Source: Stenotrophomonas rhizophila
GTDB lineage: Bacteria > Pseudomonadota > Gammaproteobacteria > Xanthomonadales > Xanthomonadaceae
DNA length: 64,000 nt
Direction: 5' to 3'
Assembly: GCF_020857975.1 (NCBI RefSeq)
Contig: NZ_JACWUO010000003.1
Coordinates: 186,001 to 250,000, forward strand
Below are positions 1-7,905 of the stretch, one piece after another. Below the pieces are notes generated by a model, which made no database searches, was not told the origin of the DNA, and saw only the letters and a list, made by a program, of their open reading frames with translations. The first letter of the stretch is position 1, and every line of letters starts with the position of its first letter. The position numbers were made by a program, and so were the translations under genes.

Positions 1-221
1 TGGGCCTGTTCCAGGCCTTGTCGGGCCACCGCGATCAGGTCCGGCGCGTACTGGTCGGCGTCGGCCTGGGTGGCCTTGTCGACCGCCTGCCGGGCCTGCA
101 TCAGCTCCAGCGCACCGTCCTGCGCCTGGGCGGCACCGGCGAGCGCAAATGTGCCCGCCATCACGCAAATCAGGATGGCCAGATACGGGATGGGGCGTAT
201 TTGTGCGAAGCTAGATTTCAT
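1..221 (-). CDS. DUF4398-like exported protein (3' part off window)
   Basis: The ATG at 221 opens a reading frame that runs off the left edge. The first ~34 residues form a clear signal peptide: a basic start (MKSSFAQIR), a hydrophobic stretch (YLAILICVMAGTFALAG) and an AQA-type cleavage site. The mature part is Ala/Gln-rich and helical (ELMQARQAVDKA, YAPDLIAVARQGLEQA). This resembles the DUF4398 family, periplasmic helical proteins often found next to OmpA-like proteins. The gene is divergent from pilU, 100 bp away. The family call rests on about 40 mature residues and the C-terminus is not visible. Function is unknown. Confidence 0.6.
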   Translation of the reverse strand, partial: MKSSFAQIRPIPYLAILICVMAGTFALAGAAQAQDGALELMQARQAVDKATQADADQYAPDLIAVARQGLEQA

Positions 222-320
222 TGGGGGTGCCGTCGCCAGAGGGTTGGGTGCGCGGCCATTGTCGGAAGCCTGCGGCGTGCTTGCAATGGCACGCGGCCGA
301 TTGTTGGGGAAACATTTCGC

Positions 321-1451
321 ATGGATATCGGCTATTTCCTGAAGCTGATGACCGAAAAGAACGCTTCGGACATGTTCTTGACCACCGGAGCACCGGTATA
401 CATCAAGATCGAGGGCAAGCTGTACCCGTTGGGGAACACCGGGTTGCCGCCGGGCATGGTCAAGAAGATCGCCTACTCGCTGATGGACGAGGGCCAGGTG
501 CCCGAATTCGAGCGCGAGCTGGAACTGAACATGGCCATCGCCCTGGCCGAGGCCGGGCGTTTCCGCGTCAACGTGTTCAAGCAGCGTGGCGAGGTCGGCA
601 TGGTGATCCGTGCGATCCGCAGCAAGATCCCCAGCATCGAAGAGCTCAACCTGCCGCAGGTGCTCAAGGACGTCATCATGACCCCGCGCGGGCTGGTGCT
701 GGTGGTCGGCTCGACCGGTTCGGGCAAGTCGACCTCGCTGGCGTCGATGATCGACCACCGCAACAGCACCACTACCGGTCACATCCTCACCATCGAGGAC
801 CCGATCGAGTACCTGCACAAGCACAAGATGTCCATCGTCAACCAGCGCGAGGTCGGGCTGGACACGCACGCCTTCCACAACGCGCTCAAGAACGCGATGC
901 GCGAAGCGCCGGACGTGATCCTGATCGGCGAAATCCTGGATGCCGAAACCATGGAGGCGGCCATCGCCTTCGCCGAGACCGGGCACCTGTGCCTGGCCAC
1001 GCTGCACTCCAACAACGCCGACCAGACCATCGAGCGCATCCTCAATTTCTTCCCCGAGAGCGCGCACCGCAACGTGTTGATGAACCTGTCGCTGAACCTG
1101 CGCGCGGTGGTCTCCCAGCGCCTGGTCAAGGGCAAGGACGGGCGCCGCCTGCCGGCCACCGAGGTGTTGATCAACACCCCGATGATCCGCGACCTGCTGC
1201 GGCGCGGCCAGGTGCATGAGATCAAGGCGGCGATGGAAGCGTCGCTGGAAGAAGGCATGGAGAGCTTCGACCAGTGCCTGTTCCGGATGGCCAAGAGCGG
1301 CATCATCGAGCAGGAGGAAGCCCTGCGGGCGGCCGACTCGCGCGATGGCCTGGCGCTGAAGTTCCGCCTGTCCGAAGGCGGCAGCGGCGACCACGACCCG
1401 TACGCCGATTACTCGGCCAGCACCCCGGCGGCGATCACCCACGGGTTCTGA
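321..1451 (+). CDS. pilU: Type IV pilus twitching motility ATPase PilU
   Basis: A 376-residue PilT/PilU-family cytoplasmic ATPase that acts with PilT to retract type IV pili. Visible motifs are Walker A GSTGSGKST at about residue 130, the His box region (LHSNNADQTIERILNFF) and the Walker B segment DVILIGEI at about 198. The C-terminal region after about residue 345 carries the extension that separates PilU from PilT. An upstream in-frame extension is possible, but ATG 321 gives the family-standard N-terminus MDIGYFLKLMTEKNASDMF. Walker B continues as GEILD rather than the GEIRD usual in PilT. pilT is not in the window, so the gene may stand apart from its partner or the two may be separated by the edge gene. 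Confidence 0.93.
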   Translation: MDIGYFLKLMTEKNASDMFLTTGAPVYIKIEGKLYPLGNTGLPPGMVKKIAYSLMDEGQVPEFERELELNMAIALAEAGRFRVNVFKQRGEVGMVIRAIRSKIPSIEELNLPQVLKDVIMTPRGLVLVVGSTGSGKSTSLASMIDHRNSTTTGHILTIEDPIEYLHKHKMSIVNQREVGLDTHAFHNALKNAMREAPDVILIGEILDAETMEAAIAFAETGHLCLATLHSNNADQTIERILNFFPESAHRNVLMNLSLNLRAVVSQRLVKGKDGRRLPATEVLINTPMIRDLLRRGQVHEIKAAMEASLEEGMESFDQCLFRMAKSGIIEQEEALRAADSRDGLALKFRLSEGGSGDHDPYADYSASTPAAITHGF

Positions 1452-1461
1452 CCGGGAATGC

Positions 1462-1513
1462 GTGCCGACCAACGGTCGGCACCTACCGGTTCAGGCCGAC
1501 GCGTCGGCCTGAA
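1462..1513. repeat. SMAG-type GTAG palindrome plus a perfect 24-bp palindrome
   Basis: Positions 1462-1486 hold GTGCCGACC-AAC-GGTCGGCAC followed by CTAC, which is a GTAG-ended palindrome on the minus strand. Immediately after it, 1490-1513 is a perfect 24-bp inverted repeat (half-site TTCAGGCCGACG) that contains the maiA stop codon. Together they fill the gap between convergent pilU and maiA. They probably act as a bidirectional transcript-end structure, although there is no T-run. Confidence 0.8.
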
Positions 1514-2147
1514 CCTCCGGGCGCGCCGCATCGAACGCCGGCAACGCCGCGCAGGCCGCATCGATCCGGGCGATGGTCGGGTACGGCGCCAGATCCAGGT
1601 TGAACCGGCGGGCGTTGTACAGCTGCGGCACCAGGCAGCAGTCGGCCAGGCTCGGGCTGTCGCCGTGGCAGTAGCGGCCGGTATCCACCGATTCGACCAG
1701 CATGCGCTCCATTGCCTCCAGGCCGACCCGCATCCAGTGCCGGGTCCAGTCGTCGCGCTCGGGCGCCGGCACGTTCCAGGTATCGCCAAAGAACTGCATC
1801 ACCCGCAGATTGTTCAGCGGGTGGATGTCGCAGGCCACCAGTTGGGCCAGTGCACGCACCCGCGCCCGCCCCTCGGCATCGTGGGGCAGCAGCGCCGGGT
1901 CCGGGAACACCTCGTCGAGGTATTCCAGGATGGCCATCGACTGGGTCAGCACGCGCGCGCCATGGCGCAGGGTGGGCACCAGTTCCTGCGGGTTGAGCGC
2001 CGCATAGGCGTCGGTGTGCTGCTGGCCACCGTCGCGGACCAGATGCACCGGGGTGATCTGGTGCGGCAGGCCTTTGAGGTTCAGCCCGATCCGCACGCGA
2101 TAGGCCGCGCTCGAGCGCCAGTAGCTGAACAGCTCGATCGGCTCCAT
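1491..2147 (-). CDS. maiA: Maleylacetoacetate isomerase (zeta-class GST)
   Basis: 218 residues, the normal size for zeta-class glutathione transferases that convert maleylacetoacetate to fumarylacetoacetate with glutathione in tyrosine/homogentisate breakdown. The N-terminal thioredoxin fold carries the SSAAYRVRIGLNLKG motif with the glutathione-activating serine region at residues 12-14. The NPQELVPTL and SMAILEYLDE motifs bind glutathione. The helical C-terminal domain follows from about residue 90. It lies 20 bp downstream of fahA on the same strand, so the two enzymes acting in sequence are almost certainly co-transcribed. The last codons sit in a palindrome. Confidence 0.93.
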   Translation of the reverse strand: MEPIELFSYWRSSAAYRVRIGLNLKGLPHQITPVHLVRDGGQQHTDAYAALNPQELVPTLRHGARVLTQSMAILEYLDEVFPDPALLPHDAEGRARVRALAQLVACDIHPLNNLRVMQFFGDTWNVPAPERDDWTRHWMRVGLEAMERMLVESVDTGRYCHGDSPSLADCCLVPQLYNARRFNLDLAPYPTIARIDAACAALPAFDAARPEVQADASA

Positions 2148-2167
2148 CGACGGGGCGGCGGCGGCGT

Positions 2168-3157
2168 TCAGGGCGTGGCGGCCGGTTCGATGCGCTGCTC
2201 GATCGCACCGAAGATGCTGGCCCCGGCGGCATCGAACATTTCGATCCGGACCACGTCGCCGAACGACATGAACGGCGTGCTCGGCTTGCCGTCGCGCAGG
2301 GCTTCTACGGTGCGCAGTTCGGCAAAGCAGGAGGCGCCCTTGCTGGTGTCCTCATTGGCGATGGTGCCCGAGCCGACGATCGCCCCGGCGCCCAGCGGCC
2401 GGGTCTTGGCGGCATGGGCGACCAGCTGGGCGAAGTTGAACTGCATGTCCACCCCGGCCTCGGGCGCGCCGAACCAGGCGCCGTTGACGTGGGTGACCAG
2501 CGGCAGGTGCACCTTGCTGTCCTGCCAGGCCGGGCCCAGCTCATCGGGGGTGACGAACACCGGCGACAGCGCCGAGCGCGGCTTGGACTGCAGGAAACCG
2601 AAGCCCTTGGCCAGCTCGCCCGGGATCAGGTTGCGCAGCGACACATCATTGACCAGGCCGACCAGCTGGATATGGCCGGCGGCCTGCTCGGCGGTGACCG
2701 CCATCGGCACGTCGTCGGTGATCACCACCAGCTCCGCTTCCAGATCGATGCCGTAGTCCTCGCTGACCACCTTGACCGCATCGCGCGGGCCATGGAAGCC
2801 GGCACTGGTGGCCTGGTACATCAACGGGTCGGTATAGAAGCTCTCCGGCACTTCGGCACCGCGGGCGCGGCGCACGCGCGCCACGTGCGGCAGGTAGGCA
2901 CTGCCGTCGACGAATTCATAGGCGCGCGGCAACGGCGCGGCCAGGGCCTGCAGGTCGATATCGAACACGCCGTCGGCACTGCCGTCGTTGAGCGATTCGT
3001 ACAACGCGTTCAGCCGCGGCGCCAGATGGCTCCAGTCTTCCAGTGCCTGCTGCAGGGTCGCCGCGATGCCGGTGGCGCGCACGCCATGGCGCAGGTCGCG
3101 CGACACCACGATCAGGGTGCCGTCGCGGCCGCCTTCCTTCAAAGAACCAAGCTTCAT
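2168..3157 (-). CDS. fahA: Fumarylacetoacetate hydrolase family protein
   Basis: 329 residues. The FAH-fold hydrolase cleaves fumarylacetoacetate to fumarate and acetoacetate, the last step of tyrosine catabolism. The N-terminal segment (MKLGSLKEGGRDGTLIVVSRD) is followed by the catalytic domain. That domain holds acidic metal-ligand segments (ESFYTDPLMYQ and DYGIDLEAELVVITDD) and the GSGTIANEDTSKG loop. It is shorter than the eukaryotic ~420-residue enzyme, which is normal for this bacterial branch. The gene is first in a fahA-maiA unit. The start at 3157 gives the expected N-terminus. rhlE lies divergently 594 bp away. Confidence 0.9.
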   Translation of the reverse strand: MKLGSLKEGGRDGTLIVVSRDLRHGVRATGIAATLQQALEDWSHLAPRLNALYESLNDGSADGVFDIDLQALAAPLPRAYEFVDGSAYLPHVARVRRARGAEVPESFYTDPLMYQATSAGFHGPRDAVKVVSEDYGIDLEAELVVITDDVPMAVTAEQAAGHIQLVGLVNDVSLRNLIPGELAKGFGFLQSKPRSALSPVFVTPDELGPAWQDSKVHLPLVTHVNGAWFGAPEAGVDMQFNFAQLVAHAAKTRPLGAGAIVGSGTIANEDTSKGASCFAELRTVEALRDGKPSTPFMSFGDVVRIEMFDAAGASIFGAIEQRIEPAATP

Positions 3158-3289
3158 GGGTGGGTATCCGGGATCGCGAAATAGGTTTCAAGTGTAATCA
3201 AATGCGCGACAGGGTCGCCAGTTGCACCGCCGCATCGCCCACCGTAAAGCATCCTTGCCGCCGCCGGGGCCAAGTGGCAATGCCCGCAG

Positions 3290-3443
3290 ATCCACGCTAT
3301 GCGTGGATACCGCGCGCAGCGCGGCCCCCATCCGAAGCCACCTTCCCCGTGCTCGCCCCCCAACCGGCGTTGAACACCGATCGAAGCGACCATCAGGGCG
3401 TGCATGCCCGGGACGAGAGCATCCACGCATGGCGTGGATCTAC
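3290..3443. repeat. Two GATCCACGC-type REP palindromes in the fahA-rhlE gap
   Basis: ATCCACGC-TAT-GCGTGGAT lies at 3290-3308, and ATCCACGC-ATG-GCGTGGAT followed by CTAC lies at 3421-3443. Both belong to one repeat family whose other copies lie at 41477-41499 and, as a related version, 41519-41539. The 594-bp divergent fahA-rhlE interval contains these repeats and the rhlE leader. I see no convincing gene in it. Confidence 0.75.
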
Positions 3444-3480
3444 GGCGTCTGAGGCCCTCCGCCAAACTGAACAGGGGGAT

Positions 3481-3510
3481 TTGGTATGGATCTCAACTAT
3501 CCGTTAGACT
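3481..3510 (+). promoter_or_regulatory. Candidate rhlE promoter with a ~240-nt leader
   Basis: TTGGTA (3481-3486) and TAGACT (3505-3510) are separated by 18 bp and match the sigma-70 consensus at four of six positions each. If used, rhlE would have a leader of about 240 nt, which would fit a helicase gene regulated through its own mRNA. This is pattern matching only. Confidence 0.3.
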
Positions 3511-3751
3511 ATCCGGGTCTGCAACGGCCGTCCGTTTCCCTTCGGGACCGCCGGCGATATGGATCCAACGATCCGTCGCCCGCCCCCACTCCGACGCCAT
3601 TCGTCATGCATTCCAGTCTGCGCACCGCGCCGGCTGCACCCAATTCTCGCAGCGCGGTTTACGGGAACGCTCCGAGTCAGCCGATCACTTTGATCTGCCT
3701 CGCGTCCGGCCATTCGGCCTGGCGTTACTTTGTCTTTGGAGCTTCCACCCG

Positions 3752-5158
3752 ATGTCTTTTGAATCCCTGGGCCTTGCCCCGTTCCTGCTGCGCGCGTTGT
3801 CCGAGCAGGGCTATGAAAACCCGACCCCGATCCAGGAACAGGCGATCCCGCTGGCCCTGGCCGGCCGCGACCTGCTGGCCGGCGCACAGACCGGCACCGG
3901 CAAGACCGCCGCGTTCGGCCTGCCGCTGCTGCAGCACTTGGGCACCAACCCGCAGGCCGTCAACGGCCCGCGCAAGCCGCGTGCGCTGGTGCTGACCCCG
4001 ACCCGCGAACTGGCCACCCAGGTGCATGACAGCCTGCGCGGCTACAGCAAGTACCTGCGCATCCCCAGCGCCTGCATCTACGGCGGCGTGGGCATGGGCA
4101 ACCAGTTCGACGTGCTGCGCCGTGGCGTGGACCTGCTGGTGGCCTGCCCGGGCCGCCTGATCGACCACATCGAGCGCCGCAGCGTGGACCTGTCCGGGAT
4201 CGAGATCCTGGTGCTGGACGAAGCCGACCGCATGCTGGACATGGGTTTCCTGCCCTCGATCAAGAAGATCCTGGCCAAGCTGCCGCGCCAGAACCGCCAG
4301 ACCCTGCTGTTCTCGGCCACCTTCGAAGAAAGCATCAAGCAGCTGGCGCTGGAATTCATGCGCGACCCGGAACAGATCCAGGTCACCCCGAAGAACACCG
4401 TTGCCGAGAACATCAGCCACCGCGTGCACCCGGTCGATGGCCCGCGCAAGCGCGAACTGCTGCTGCACCTGCTGGCCCAGGACAGCCGTGAGCAGACCCT
4501 GGTGTTCGGCCGTACCAAGCACGGCTGCGACAAGCTGGCCATGTTCCTGGACAAGTCCGGAATCAAGACCGCGGCGATCCACGGCAACAAGAGCCAGGGC
4601 CAGCGCCTGCGTGCGCTGGGCGACTTCAAGGCCGGCCGGGTGACCGTGCTGGTGGCTACCGACATCGCCGCGCGCGGCATCGACATCAACGAGCTGCCGA
4701 AGGTCATCAACTACGACCTGCCGATGGTGGCCGAGGATTACGTGCACCGCATCGGCCGCACCGGCCGCAACGGTGCGACCGGCCAGGCGATCTCGCTGGT
4801 GGCCCAGGACGAGGCCAAGCTGCTGCGCCAGATCGTGCGCCTGCTGGACAAGGACATGGACATCCGCGACGTGCCCGGCTTCGAGCCGCAGACCCCGATC
4901 CGCTGGGGCAACAGCGCGCCGGGCAAGGCCGAACTGCCCGGTGGCGATCGTTCGCCGCGCAAGCACGCGCGTCGTCCGCACGCCGAGGCCCCGCGCCACG
5001 CCCATGCCGGCCCGAAGAAGGCCGGCGGTGGCCAACGTGACGGCGCCGGCCGCGGTGCGCCGCGTGGCGGCCAACCGCAGGGCCAGCGCCGTGGCGGTGG
5101 CGGCGCCAATGCCGGTGGCGGCCGCAGCCAGGGCGGCGGTGGCGCGCGCGCCAGCTGA
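3752..5158 (+). CDS. rhlE: DEAD-box ATP-dependent RNA helicase RhlE
   Basis: 468 residues. The helicase core has the Q motif ([23 protein letters not shown]), Walker A AQTGTGKT at about 45, VLDEADRM (the DEAD box) at about 156, FSAT at about 187 and HRIGRTGR at about 332. After about residue 385 comes a low-complexity Lys/Arg/Gly-rich tail ([19 protein letters not shown]) typical of RhlE, thought to hold RNA. It is cytoplasmic and remodels structured RNA in cold adaptation, ribosome assembly and mRNA decay. ATG 3752 was chosen because it gives MSFESLGL, the usual RhlE start; the frame is open further upstream but without homology. Confidence 0.93.
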   Translation: MSFESLGLAPFLLRALSEQGYENPTPIQEQAIPLALAGRDLLAGAQTGTGKTAAFGLPLLQHLGTNPQAVNGPRKPRALVLTPTRELATQVHDSLRGYSKYLRIPSACIYGGVGMGNQFDVLRRGVDLLVACPGRLIDHIERRSVDLSGIEILVLDEADRMLDMGFLPSIKKILAKLPRQNRQTLLFSATFEESIKQLALEFMRDPEQIQVTPKNTVAENISHRVHPVDGPRKRELLLHLLAQDSREQTLVFGRTKHGCDKLAMFLDKSGIKTAAIHGNKSQGQRLRALGDFKAGRVTVLVATDIAARGIDINELPKVINYDLPMVAEDYVHRIGRTGRNGATGQAISLVAQDEAKLLRQIVRLLDKDMDIRDVPGFEPQTPIRWGNSAPGKAELPGGDRSPRKHARRPHAEAPRHAHAGPKKAGGGQRDGAGRGAPRGGQPQGQRRGGGGANAGGGRSQGGGGARAS

Positions 5159-5182
5159 TTCCTTCGGGCATCGCTGAAACGC

Positions 5183-5217
5183 AAAAAGGGCGACGCATCT
5201 GCGTCGCCCTTTTTTTT
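5183..5217. terminator. Bidirectional rho-independent terminator
   Basis: AAAAAGGGCGACGC-ATCT-GCGTCGCCC is followed by eight T. The strong GC stem has an A-run on one side and a T-run on the other. It lies 25 bp after the rhlE stop and also serves the convergent M14 peptidase gene. Confidence 0.92.
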
Positions 5218-5228
5218 GTCTGTCGGGA

Positions 5229-5250
5229 GCCGGCCAGCGGCCGGCACTAC
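5229..5250. repeat. SMAG-type palindrome
   Basis: GCCGGCC-AGC-GGCCGGC followed by ACTAC is a GTAG-like end on the minus strand. It lies between the rhlE terminator and the M14 peptidase stop. Confidence 0.6.
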
Positions 5251-5262
5251 CCCGGCGCGGTC

Positions 5263-7845
5263 TCAGCCGCGCGGCTTGGTCGGGTTGAGCTGGTTGCCGA
5301 AGAAGATCGCGTTCAACAGCAGGCGCTCGGTGCCGTGCCAGTACTTGCGGTGCGCCGGATCATCGGCGAACAGCACCACGTTGCCCTGCCCCTGCGGCGA
5401 CACCAGCAGCCAGGCGGCACCGGCGACCCGGCTGCGGTTGCGCTCGGACAGGTAGCCGTTGACCTTGGGCGTCTCGTCGATGCGCACCACGGTGGAGAAC
5501 GGATTGCGGCTGGGCTGGAAGCTCAGGCCGTTCTCCTTGTTCACCGCCAGCTGCCGGCGCGGCACGCCGAAGCCGAGCGGATGGGTGTTGTCCACGTCCG
5601 CGCTGAGGATGTTGCCGCTCACGCGTTCGATCGCCGCGATGTCGCGTTGATCGCCGAACGCGCGGCGCGCCGCCTCCGGCTCCTTTTCCTCCGGCCCCAG
5701 CACTTCGTCGCTGAGCTTCTGCTCGATCGCCCAGCGTGCGGCGGTGCCGTAGGTGATCAAGGAACCACCGGCGTTGATCCAGCGCTTGAGTGCGGCCACG
5801 GCGGTAGCGTCGACGCCGGCATACGTGCCGCCGGCCAGGACGATCGTGGTGTAGCGATCCAGGCTCAACTTGCCGAGCTGGGCCGGGTCGATCTTGCTGG
5901 CCGGCAGCTGCAGGTGCCGGTCGAGCAGGAACCAGGCCGAGCCGATCTCGGTGGCGCTGACGCCCTCGCCCATCACCAGCGCCACCGCCGGCTTGCGCAG
6001 CGCCTTGACGCTGTCGCTGCCCAGATCGATGCCGCCCCGGCTCTGCCCGCTGGACAGCGCCTGGATGTGCACACCACTGCTGCGCGCGGCCGCGTCGACC
6101 GCAGCAAGCAGCTCGGCACCGGCCAGCGGCTGGCCAGCGACCGGCACCACGATGCTGCCATGGCCGAACGACTGCTCCCCCTGCGCGGTGGCCGCGGTGA
6201 ACGGCTGGAAGGCCGCGCGTGTCAACACGCCCTTGGCCTGCAGAGCGTACAGCGCGCGGCTGGCGTTGTAGTCGCGCCAATCGAACACATAGGCGTAGCC
6301 CGCCTGGCCACCCGCCACGCCACCGTTCGCGGCCGGTACGCTGGCCACGCGCTCGCCACCGTCGATCCGGCTGCGGCTGGCGGCAAAGGCGATGCCGTAG
6401 GCCGGCGCGATCGCATAGGAGGTGCTGCCGTAGAACACATCGCCCTTGATCGGCGGGGTGTCGGCAAAGATCGAATGCACGAGACGGAACTGCGGCTGCG
6501 CGGTCGGCACCACGTAGGCGCTGCCCGGCTCAAAACGCTGGCCGTCCACGGTCACCGGCGTGCTCAACGCCTGTACGGTGATCTGGTGCTGCAGCAGCAG
6601 GTCCAGCAGCCGCTGGGTCAGGCCCGGATCGGCTGCATCGCCGAACACGAAGGACTTCACCGGCTGCTGGTTGGCCTGCTTCAGCGCAGACTGGAAGAAT
6701 TCCTTCTGCAGCTTCAGCAGCCCGTCGCGTTCGGTCACTGCGCCGCGGACGGTGCCCAGACCGGTGGCCACCTGGTTGCGGATGGTGAAGCCGAAGGTCA
6801 GCAGGCCGTTGTCCGATTCCTGCACGCGGCCACGCGAACTGGCCTGCTCGACGGTGACGCCGACCGCACCGTGGAAGTCCGGATAGGTCGAGCCGTACAC
6901 CGGCGAGAAGTTGTCGAAGTTTTCCCCGGTGTAGTACAGCGAGCCCAGCGCATCCAGCGCCTGGGCGTGGTACTTGGCCAAGGTCTTGTTGAAGTCATAC
7001 GACGACGCCGGAATCAACGGGCTGTGCATGCTCGCCGGCGACGGTTCGAAGTAGTAGGTGCTGTCCTTGCCCATCTCGTGAAAATCGATCTGGACGTTGG
7101 GATACCAGCGGTGGAAATAGGCGATCTTTGGCCGCGTGTCCTGCTGGGTCAGGGCCAGCCAGTCGCGGTTGAGATCGGTGAAGTAGTGGTTGGTGCGGCC
7201 CTGCGGGAACGGTTCGACGTGTTCCTTGTCGGCCGGGTCGGCCGAGGCCGGCGAGGACGCGTAAGCGTTGTGCCAGCTGGCCGCGCGGTCGCGCCCGTCC
7301 GGGTTCTGCGCCGGGTCCAACAGCACCACCGCCTGCTGCAGCCATTGCGCGGTCTCCGCGCTGCGGTTGGCCACCAGGTAGTAGGCGGTCAACAGCGCCG
7401 CTTCGCCGCTGGAGGTTTCATTGCCGTGCACGCTGTAGCCCAGCCAGACCACCACCGGGCTGGCGCCGGCGGCGGCCAACGGCTGGGCCGGGTCGGCCAG
7501 GGTGACGTGCTGGCGGCGCAGGGTTTCCAGCTGCTGGTGGTTCTGCGCCGAGGTGATGGTGGCGATCAGCAGCGGGCGGCCTTCGTAGCTGCTGCCGATG
7601 CGCTCGACCCTGATCTTGTCCGAGTGCCTGGCCAGTTCGTCGAAGTAGGCCACCAGCTGGTCGTGCCGGGTGTAGCGGCTGCCGATCTCGTAGCCCAGGA
7701 ACTGTTGCGGAGTGGGGATGGACGGATCGAAATCACCGCCCTGCGGAAAAAAGTACGCGCTCTGCGCGAACGCCGGCGCAGCCAGCAACCACAACGAACC
7801 CACCAGCCAGGCGATGGGACGCGACACGACACGATGCAAGGACAC
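5263..7845 (-). CDS. Secreted M14 zinc carboxypeptidase-family peptidase
   Basis: I chose the GTG start at 7845 (860 residues). It has a GGGGA ribosome site 6 nt upstream and gives a clean signal peptide ([29 protein letters not shown]). The ATG at 7875 lies inside a hairpin. M14 features are the first zinc-ligand pair HGNE (about H140/E143), NPDGRDR at about 181-187, the third ligand in IDFHEMG (about H256) and a TVEQASSRG segment holding the likely catalytic Glu. The long C-terminal half (about 400-860) contains a class I glutamine-amidotransferase-like/Rossmann region and is typical of this large M14 subgroup. It lies 60 bp downstream of a TonB-dependent receptor gene, so peptide degradation linked to uptake is likely. 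Confidence 0.85.
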   Translation of the reverse strand: MSLHRVVSRPIAWLVGSLWLLAAPAFAQSAYFFPQGGDFDPSIPTPQQFLGYEIGSRYTRHDQLVAYFDELARHSDKIRVERIGSSYEGRPLLIATITSAQNHQQLETLRRQHVTLADPAQPLAAAGASPVVVWLGYSVHGNETSSGEAALLTAYYLVANRSAETAQWLQQAVVLLDPAQNPDGRDRAASWHNAYASSPASADPADKEHVEPFPQGRTNHYFTDLNRDWLALTQQDTRPKIAYFHRWYPNVQIDFHEMGKDSTYYFEPSPASMHSPLIPASSYDFNKTLAKYHAQALDALGSLYYTGENFDNFSPVYGSTYPDFHGAVGVTVEQASSRGRVQESDNGLLTFGFTIRNQVATGLGTVRGAVTERDGLLKLQKEFFQSALKQANQQPVKSFVFGDAADPGLTQRLLDLLLQHQITVQALSTPVTVDGQRFEPGSAYVVPTAQPQFRLVHSIFADTPPIKGDVFYGSTSYAIAPAYGIAFAASRSRIDGGERVASVPAANGGVAGGQAGYAYVFDWRDYNASRALYALQAKGVLTRAAFQPFTAATAQGEQSFGHGSIVVPVAGQPLAGAELLAAVDAAARSSGVHIQALSSGQSRGGIDLGSDSVKALRKPAVALVMGEGVSATEIGSAWFLLDRHLQLPASKIDPAQLGKLSLDRYTTIVLAGGTYAGVDATAVAALKRWINAGGSLITYGTAARWAIEQKLSDEVLGPEEKEPEAARRAFGDQRDIAAIERVSGNILSADVDNTHPLGFGVPRRQLAVNKENGLSFQPSRNPFSTVVRIDETPKVNGYLSERNRSRVAGAAWLLVSPQGQGNVVLFADDPAHRKYWHGTERLLLNAIFFGNQLNPTKPRG

Positions 7846-7864
7846 AGCAATTCCCCATGGAACG

Positions 7865-7888
7865 GGGGCCGGCATCGATGCCGGCCCC
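7865..7888. terminator. Perfect 24-bp palindrome between receptor and peptidase genes
   Basis: A perfect inverted repeat with half-site GGGGCCGGCATC and no T-run. It may attenuate or protect the receptor-peptidase mRNA at the gene junction. It overlaps the ATG at 7875, which argues against that codon as the peptidase start. Confidence 0.55.
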
Positions 7889-7905
7889 GATGGATACGGA
7901 CGGTG

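Noticed and set aside
3486..3740. Possible small gene before rhlE
   Set aside because: The frame continues into rhlE out of register, has no signal or motif, and probably lies in the rhlE leader.
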